DNA of 64,000 nucleotides from Trebonia kvetii (GTDB lineage Bacteria; Actinomycetota; Actinomycetes; Streptosporangiales; Streptosporangiaceae), in contig NZ_RPFW01000005.1 of the NCBI RefSeq assembly GCF_007827045.1, forward strand, positions 19,835 through 83,834, given 5' to 3'. The position numbers and the translations under genes are program-made. Shown here piece after piece: positions 59,875 through 64,000 of this stretch. How positions within the stretch are numbered: position 1 is the first letter of the stretch; each line of letters starts with the position of its first letter. A model generated the notes under the pieces. The model was given only the letters and a program-made list of their open reading frames with translations, was not told where the DNA came from and did no database searches.

Positions 59875-60356
59875 CCCTACTCAAACTACAGAAGCCCGGC
59901 ATCCCGCTCCCCGAGCCGACGCCGGTGTCCCGTCCTTTCTGGGAGGGCTGCGCTCGGCGGCAACTGCGCTACCAGCGGTGCCAGGCCTGCGGACACGCGG
60001 AGTTCGACCCGGCCTTGGCCTGCCGAGCCTGCGGCGACGGCGGCCTCGAATGGCAGGTCAGTGCCGGCCGGGGCGAGGTTTACAGCCACACAGTGGTCTG
60101 GCGGCCGCAGACGCCCGCGTTCACCGTCCCCTATGCCGTGGTGATCGTGACCTTCGACGAGGGATTCCAGCTGCTCACCAACCTGGTCGGCACCACGGTC
60201 GACCAAGTGCGGGCGGGGTTGCGGGTCCAGGTGATGTTCCACGACGTCGGCGGCGGCATAACGCTGCCGTACGTCGAGCCGGAGGAGGCCGAGTTTCCCG
60301 AGCGGCCGGCCGAGCCGTACGCGGAAGCGGACAGGAGCGCTGACCGTGGGAATTGA
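59871..60356 (+). CDS. DUF35 OB-fold protein with zinc ribbon
   Basis: A 161-residue protein: an N-terminal helix, rubredoxin-like zinc ribbon (CQACGH and CRACGDGG, two C-x2-C pairs near residues 38-58) and a C-terminal OB-fold (RGEVYSHTVVWRP, VQVMFHDVG). These DUF35 proteins bind thiolase-fold lyases such as Ltp2 or Ltp1 and complete their active site. It overlaps the Ltp-like gene before it and the ligase after it, so it is surely its partner. Confidence 0.85.
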   Translation: MTLLKLQKPGIPLPEPTPVSRPFWEGCARRQLRYQRCQACGHAEFDPALACRACGDGGLEWQVSAGRGEVYSHTVVWRPQTPAFTVPYAVVIVTFDEGFQLLTNLVGTTVDQVRAGLRVQVMFHDVGGGITLPYVEPEEAEFPERPAEPYAEADRSADRGN

Positions 60357-61638
60357 GCTCATCCTCGACATGGCGAGCGGCGCGCTCGGCGAGCGGGTCG
60401 CCCTCGGTCACCGTCCGGGCGGAGTCACGTTCGCCGCCCTGGACCGGGCCGCCGCGGGCGGGGCGGCGCTGCTGTCCGCCTCGGGTGCCCGTGCTGTGGT
60501 GCACGTCGGGCTGAACGGCCCGGTGCTCCCGGCGGTGCTGTTCGCCGGCCGCGCCGCCAGAGGTGGCCGACGACAGCCCGGCGGTGCTGCTGTTCACCAG
60601 CGGCACCACGGCCAAGCCGAAGGGGGCGGTGCTCAGGCACGGGCACCTGCTGAGCTACGTGCTCGGCACCGTGGACTTCGGTTCCGCCGCCGAGGCCGAC
60701 GCGGTGCTGGTCAGCGTGCCGCCTTACCACATCGCGGGCGTCGGCTCGGTGCTGTCAACCTGTACGCGGGTCGTCGCATGACCTACCTGCCCGACTTCAC
60801 CGCCCGCGGCTGGCTCGACCTCGTCCGCGCCGACGAGGTGACCCACGCGATGGTTGAGCCCACGATGCTGGCCAGGATCGTGGCCGAGCTGGACGGCCGC
60901 CGGGCCGACGTGCCGTCGCTTCGCTCCATCGCCTACGGCGGCGCCCGCGTTCCGCCAGCCGTGCTCCGCGCCGCCATTGAAGCCTTCCCCGAGACTGGTT
61001 TCGTCAACGCCTACGGACTCACCGAGACGAGTTCGATGATCGCCGTGCTAGGACCCGAGGACCATCGCGCCGCGCTCGCCGGGGACACGGTCGCGGTTGC
61101 GCGGCTCGGCTCGGCCGGCCGGATGGTCCCTGGGATGGAATGTGAGGTCAGGGGACCAGACGGCGAGCCGCTCTCGCCCGGCAAGGCGGGGGAGATCTGG
61201 GTGCGCGGCCCCCAGGTGTCAGGGGAGTACCGGGGCACCGGGTCGGTACTCGACCCCGGCGGCTGGTTCCCGACCCGTGACCTGGGCCATCTGGACCACG
61301 ACGGCTACCTGTTCGTCCATGGCCGCGCGGACGACACGATCATCCGCGGCGGTGAGAACATCGCCCCGGCCGAGATCGAGGACGTGCTGGCCGATCACCC
61401 TGCGGTCGGCCAGGCCGCCGTGCTTGGTGTGCCCGACGAGGAATGGGGTGAGCGCATCGTCGCGGTGATCGTCCCCGTTCCCGGTTCCGCCCCCGACCCC
61501 GAGGACGTGCGCGCGTTCGCCCGTGCCCGCCTGCGTTCCTCCCGGACGCCGGACGAGGTGGTTTTCCGCGGCGAGCTCCCCTACACCGCGACCGGCAAGC
61601 TGCTGCGCCGCGAGCTCGCCCGCGAGCTTGCCGGCTGA
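60346..61638 (+). pseudogene. Acyl-CoA ligase, frameshifted
   Basis: An AMP-forming ligase in three pieces. Piece 1 from GTG 60346 (GERVALGHRPGGVTFAALD) is normal to about 60555. Piece 2, in another frame, has the phosphate loop LLFTSGTTAKPKGAVL (60580-60630) and PYHIAGVGSVLS, to about 60755. Piece 3, back in the first frame, runs from NLYAGRRMTYLP through GWFPTRDLGHLDHDGYL and TATGKLLRREL to 61638. A deletion near 60560 removed about 40 residues and one base was lost near 60755. It cannot make one enzyme as read. Confidence 0.8.
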
Positions 61639-61689
61639 GCCGCGCCGGGCCGGGAAGGACCCAAGACAGCCAGAGAGAAAGGTAGCAAC

Positions 61690-62580
61690 ATGTCAGCGGA
61701 TCACGCAGCGGAGCTGTTCGGGCTGACCGATGCCGTCGCCCTGGTCACCGGCGGCGCCGGCGGCATTCCCAAGGCGACGGCCGTCGCGCTGGCGAAGGCG
61801 GGCGCGCACGTCGCCGTGGCGGACATCGCCGACGAGTTCACCGCGCGGACCGTCAAGGAGATCGAGGAACTCGGCCGCCGCGCGATCGGGCTGCACGCTG
61901 ACGTGCGGCAGCCCGCCGACGTGCACGCGATGATCGAGGAGACCCGTCGTCAGCTCGGCCCCATCACGGTGGCGGTGAACGCCGTCGGCGGCCTTGGCGT
62001 CGCGACGCCGAAGTCCTTCCTCGACTTCACCCTCGAGGAGTGGAACGGGCCGGTCGAACGGAACCTCACCGCCACCATGCTGTGCATGCAGGCCGAAGCG
62101 GTCGCGATGATCTCCGACGGGATGGCCGGCCGGATCGTCAACTTCGGCTCGACGAGCGGGGTCACCGCGGCGCCGTCGATCGCGCACTACGGCGCCGCGA
62201 ACGCCGGGGTGATCCACTTGACGAAGTCGGCGGCCCTTGAGCTCGCCCCCTACGACATCCGGGTCAACTGCGTCGTGCCCGGCACGCACCTCATCGACCG
62301 CGCCGGCCGCGAGACGCCCACGTCACGGCGACCCGAGCAGGCGGAGTTCCTGCGGCAGGCCGCGGCGGCCACGCCGCTGAAGCGCCTTGGCGGCGCGGGG
62401 GAGACCGCGGGCGTCGCGCTTTTCCTGGCCTCGGACCTGTCGTCGTACATGACAGGACACGCGGTGATCTCCGACGGCGGCATGATGCACACCTCACAGC
62501 GTCCCGCCGTCGGCACGGTCACCCCCGCGGCCCTTACCGGAATCGAGACCCGGGCCGGCGCGGGCGGCCGCCATGAGTGA
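61690..62580 (+). CDS. SDR-like protein lacking the catalytic lysine
   Basis: A 296-residue SDR. The fold is clear (VALVTGGAGGIP, VADIADEF, FGSTSG with Ser, YGAAN, NCVVPGT, ISDGG). Tyr167 is present, but the catalytic Lys four residues on is Asn171. The loop is TGGAGGIPK instead of TGxxxGIG, with Pro for Gly. Normal SDR chemistry needs the Lys, so it is either inactive, a structural partner, or uses altered chemistry. ATG 61690; it overlaps the amidohydrolase gene by 8 bp. Confidence 0.8.
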   Translation: MSADHAAELFGLTDAVALVTGGAGGIPKATAVALAKAGAHVAVADIADEFTARTVKEIEELGRRAIGLHADVRQPADVHAMIEETRRQLGPITVAVNAVGGLGVATPKSFLDFTLEEWNGPVERNLTATMLCMQAEAVAMISDGMAGRIVNFGSTSGVTAAPSIAHYGAANAGVIHLTKSAALELAPYDIRVNCVVPGTHLIDRAGRETPTSRRPEQAEFLRQAAAATPLKRLGGAGETAGVALFLASDLSSYMTGHAVISDGGMMHTSQRPAVGTVTPAALTGIETRAGAGGRHE

Positions 62581-63568
62581 CCTGGAGATCATCGACTGCC
62601 ACAACCACATCCTGCGGACCGAAGACCACAGCTGCGACCTGTACACCAACCTGCTGCGGTTCAACGCGGTGGCGGGCCTTCCCGACCGGCCGGGCTTCTT
62701 CGGCACGCCGGACGAGGCGGAGCGGGTCATGGCCGCGACCGCCATCGCGCACATGAACATCCTGATGTTCACCTGGTCCGGGATCTACTGGCGACAAGGA
62801 CAGCACCTCCTGCCCGACGAGCCCGCTGCCCGGGCACGCGAGGCCGAAGAGCTCCGCGCGCGGATCGTCCGCCGGATCCAGGACAACAACACCTGGGCGC
62901 TCGGCCAGGCGGCGGCCAGCCCGCGGCTGAGCTGCTTCGTCGGCGTCGACCCGGTACTCATGGATGCTGGGACGCTGCTCGCCGAGGTCGACAGCGGAAT
63001 CAAGCGGGGCGCGCTCGGCGTCAAGCACGTGCCGATGAACCACGGCACCGAGGGCGATGACCCCCGGATGTGGCCCGTCTACGACTACTGCGCAGCGGCC
63101 GGCATCCCGATCCTGACTCAGGCCGCGGGCTTTATGACGGGTCATCCGAGGGACTACGCGAAGGCCCTTGCGGATTTCCCCCGGCTCAAGCTGATCTTCG
63201 CCCACCTGGGCCACGACCGGAGCTTCGGCCAGGGCGCGGACGCGGAGGTCCTTGAGCTGGCGAGGGCGTACCCGGGGGTGCACACCGACGTCTCGCTGCG
63301 GCTGATCGAGGTCGCCGACGGCCACGTGAGCGCGCCGGACATGGTCGCCCACCTGCGGACCATCGGCACCGACCGGGTCCTGTTCGGCAGCAACTGGGTG
63401 ATCAGCGAGTACCTGTGGCTCCGGGCCCGTCCAGGCGTCAGGCCCGAGACCAGCCACGACCGGCTGGATAAGGAGATCGAAGTGCTCAAGACGCTCCCGC
63501 TCACCGATGACGAGCGCGCCGACCTGGCCGGGCGCAACTTCCGCCGGCTCACCGGGCTGGGCTCGTGA
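62573..63568 (+). CDS. Amidohydrolase-2 family hydrolase/decarboxylase
   Basis: A 331-residue metal-dependent barrel: DCHNHI metal motif (8-13), VKHVPMNHG, IFAHLGHDRSFG with the third metal His, and VLFGSNWVISEY with the terminal Asp replaced by Asn in place of SDxP. Members (ACMSD and gamma-resorcylate decarboxylase type) decarboxylate or hydrolyse ring-derived acids. ATG 62573 overlaps the SDR end, and the GTG of the last gene overlaps its stop. Confidence 0.8.
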   Translation: MSDLEIIDCHNHILRTEDHSCDLYTNLLRFNAVAGLPDRPGFFGTPDEAERVMAATAIAHMNILMFTWSGIYWRQGQHLLPDEPAARAREAEELRARIVRRIQDNNTWALGQAAASPRLSCFVGVDPVLMDAGTLLAEVDSGIKRGALGVKHVPMNHGTEGDDPRMWPVYDYCAAAGIPILTQAAGFMTGHPRDYAKALADFPRLKLIFAHLGHDRSFGQGADAEVLELARAYPGVHTDVSLRLIEVADGHVSAPDMVAHLRTIGTDRVLFGSNWVISEYLWLRARPGVRPETSHDRLDKEIEVLKTLPLTDDERADLAGRNFRRLTGLGS

Positions 63569-64000
63569 CTCCAGGCGCGCCGCACGTCGCGGTGGTCACC
63601 GGCGCGGCCAGGGGCATCGGCCGGGCCATCGCGCGGCGGCTGGCTGCCGACGGGATCGCCGTGGCGGCAGTGTCACGGACGCTCCGGCCGGGCAGCGGGG
63701 AACTGGCCGGATCGCTCGAGGAGACGGTCGCGCTGATCCGCGCCGACGGCGGCCTGGCCATGGCCGTGCCCTTCGACCTCGGCGACATCAAGGCCGACCG
63801 GCGCGAGATCCTCAGCCAGGCCAGGGCCGAATTCGGCGCACCCGCCGACATCGTCGTGAATAACGCGGCGGCGCCGCGGCACTTCGACCTGACGTTCCCG
63901 CTTATGACGCGGGAGGCGTTCCTCGAAGCGGTCGAGGTCAACGTGTGGGCCGCCTGGGACCTGGCCGCAGCGGCCGTCCCCGACATGCGCGAGCGCGGCG
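63565..64000 (+). CDS. SDR, cut by the window end
   Basis: The first 145 residues of an SDR: VAVVTGAARGIGRAIARRLA loop, SRTLRPG, FDLGDI, VVNNAAAPRHFD. GTG 63565 overlaps the amidohydrolase stop (GTGA). The active-site half lies outside the window. It belongs to the same operon as the genes from 56284. Confidence 0.82.
   Translation, partial: MTPGAPHVAVVTGAARGIGRAIARRLAADGIAVAAVSRTLRPGSGELAGSLEETVALIRADGGLAMAVPFDLGDIKADRREILSQARAEFGAPADIVVNNAAAPRHFDLTFPLMTREAFLEAVEVNVWAAWDLAAAAVPDMRERG

Noticed and set aside
1..64000. CRISPR array, rRNA or tRNA genes
   Set aside because: No regularly spaced repeats of CRISPR type were seen; the CAAGCGCTTG copies are short, irregular and in promoters. I recognised no tRNA or rRNA sequence.
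1..64000. Secondary-metabolite (polyketide or terpene) cluster, suggested by SnoaL-like and luciferase-like genes
   Set aside because: No synthase, cyclase or carrier protein is present; the CoA enzymes and KstR2-like control point to catabolism.

Overview
The DNA is very GC-rich, with GTG/TTG starts, 4-bp ATGA/GTGA gene overlaps, several luciferase-like (probably F420-dependent) oxidoreductases and a mycofactocin-type short-chain dehydrogenase (SDR). This points to a soil-type actinomycete. I do not name a genus.

Region 1 (1 to about 8.2 kb) is accessory DNA. A transposition cassette (zinc-finger/HTH protein, DD35E transposase, small linker protein, AAA ATPase) has inserted into, or against, a mobilisation locus with a truncated partner gene, a frameshifted relaxase and an intact MobC. 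Next come a broken integrase, a GntR regulator with a palindrome, two small coupled genes and fragments of LuxR, IS481 and an unknown protein.

Region 2 (8.2 to 64 kb) is a catabolic island made of many short operons. Nearly all start at copies of the palindrome CAAGCGCTTG: 18 exact copies plus 6 near copies. The palindrome fits the KstR2 operator (AnCAAGnnCTTGnT) that controls degradation of steroid rings C and D (HIP pathway) in mycobacteria. Three KstR2-like TetR repressors are encoded here (16.9, 37.6 and 39.1 kb). The HIP-pathway core is present and intact: fadA6 (15.6 kb), fadD3 (17.9 kb), ipdA-ipdB-ipdC-ipdF-echA20 (21.6 to 25.9 kb) and a fadE30-like acyl-CoA dehydrogenase (40.8 kb). 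Around it are genes not expected in a plain cholesterol locus: four luciferase-like oxidoreductases, a HAPMO-like Baeyer-Villiger monooxygenase, SnoaL-like and vicinal-oxygen-chelate (VOC) proteins, two acyl-CoA dehydrogenase pairs, a MaoC-type dehydratase pair, many SDRs, and a branched-chain-amino-acid-type ABC importer with a fused LivM-LivG subunit (31.7 to 36.6 kb). The right end (56.3 to 64 kb) is one long operon: double-domain CoA transferase, thiolase-fold lyase with its DUF35 partner, broken acyl-CoA ligase, SDR, amidohydrolase and a further SDR cut off by the window edge.

My reading is a KstR2-type regulon expanded to catabolise a polycyclic (steroid- or terpenoid-like) compound. 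The ring-opening end is the known HIP pathway. Upstream oxidation, import and side reactions are supplied by modules each carrying its own operator. No ring A/B genes (kshA, kstD, hsaC) are visible, so the natural substrate is unknown. The island is also decaying: at least ten catabolic genes are frameshifted, internally deleted or fused, while the ipd core is intact.
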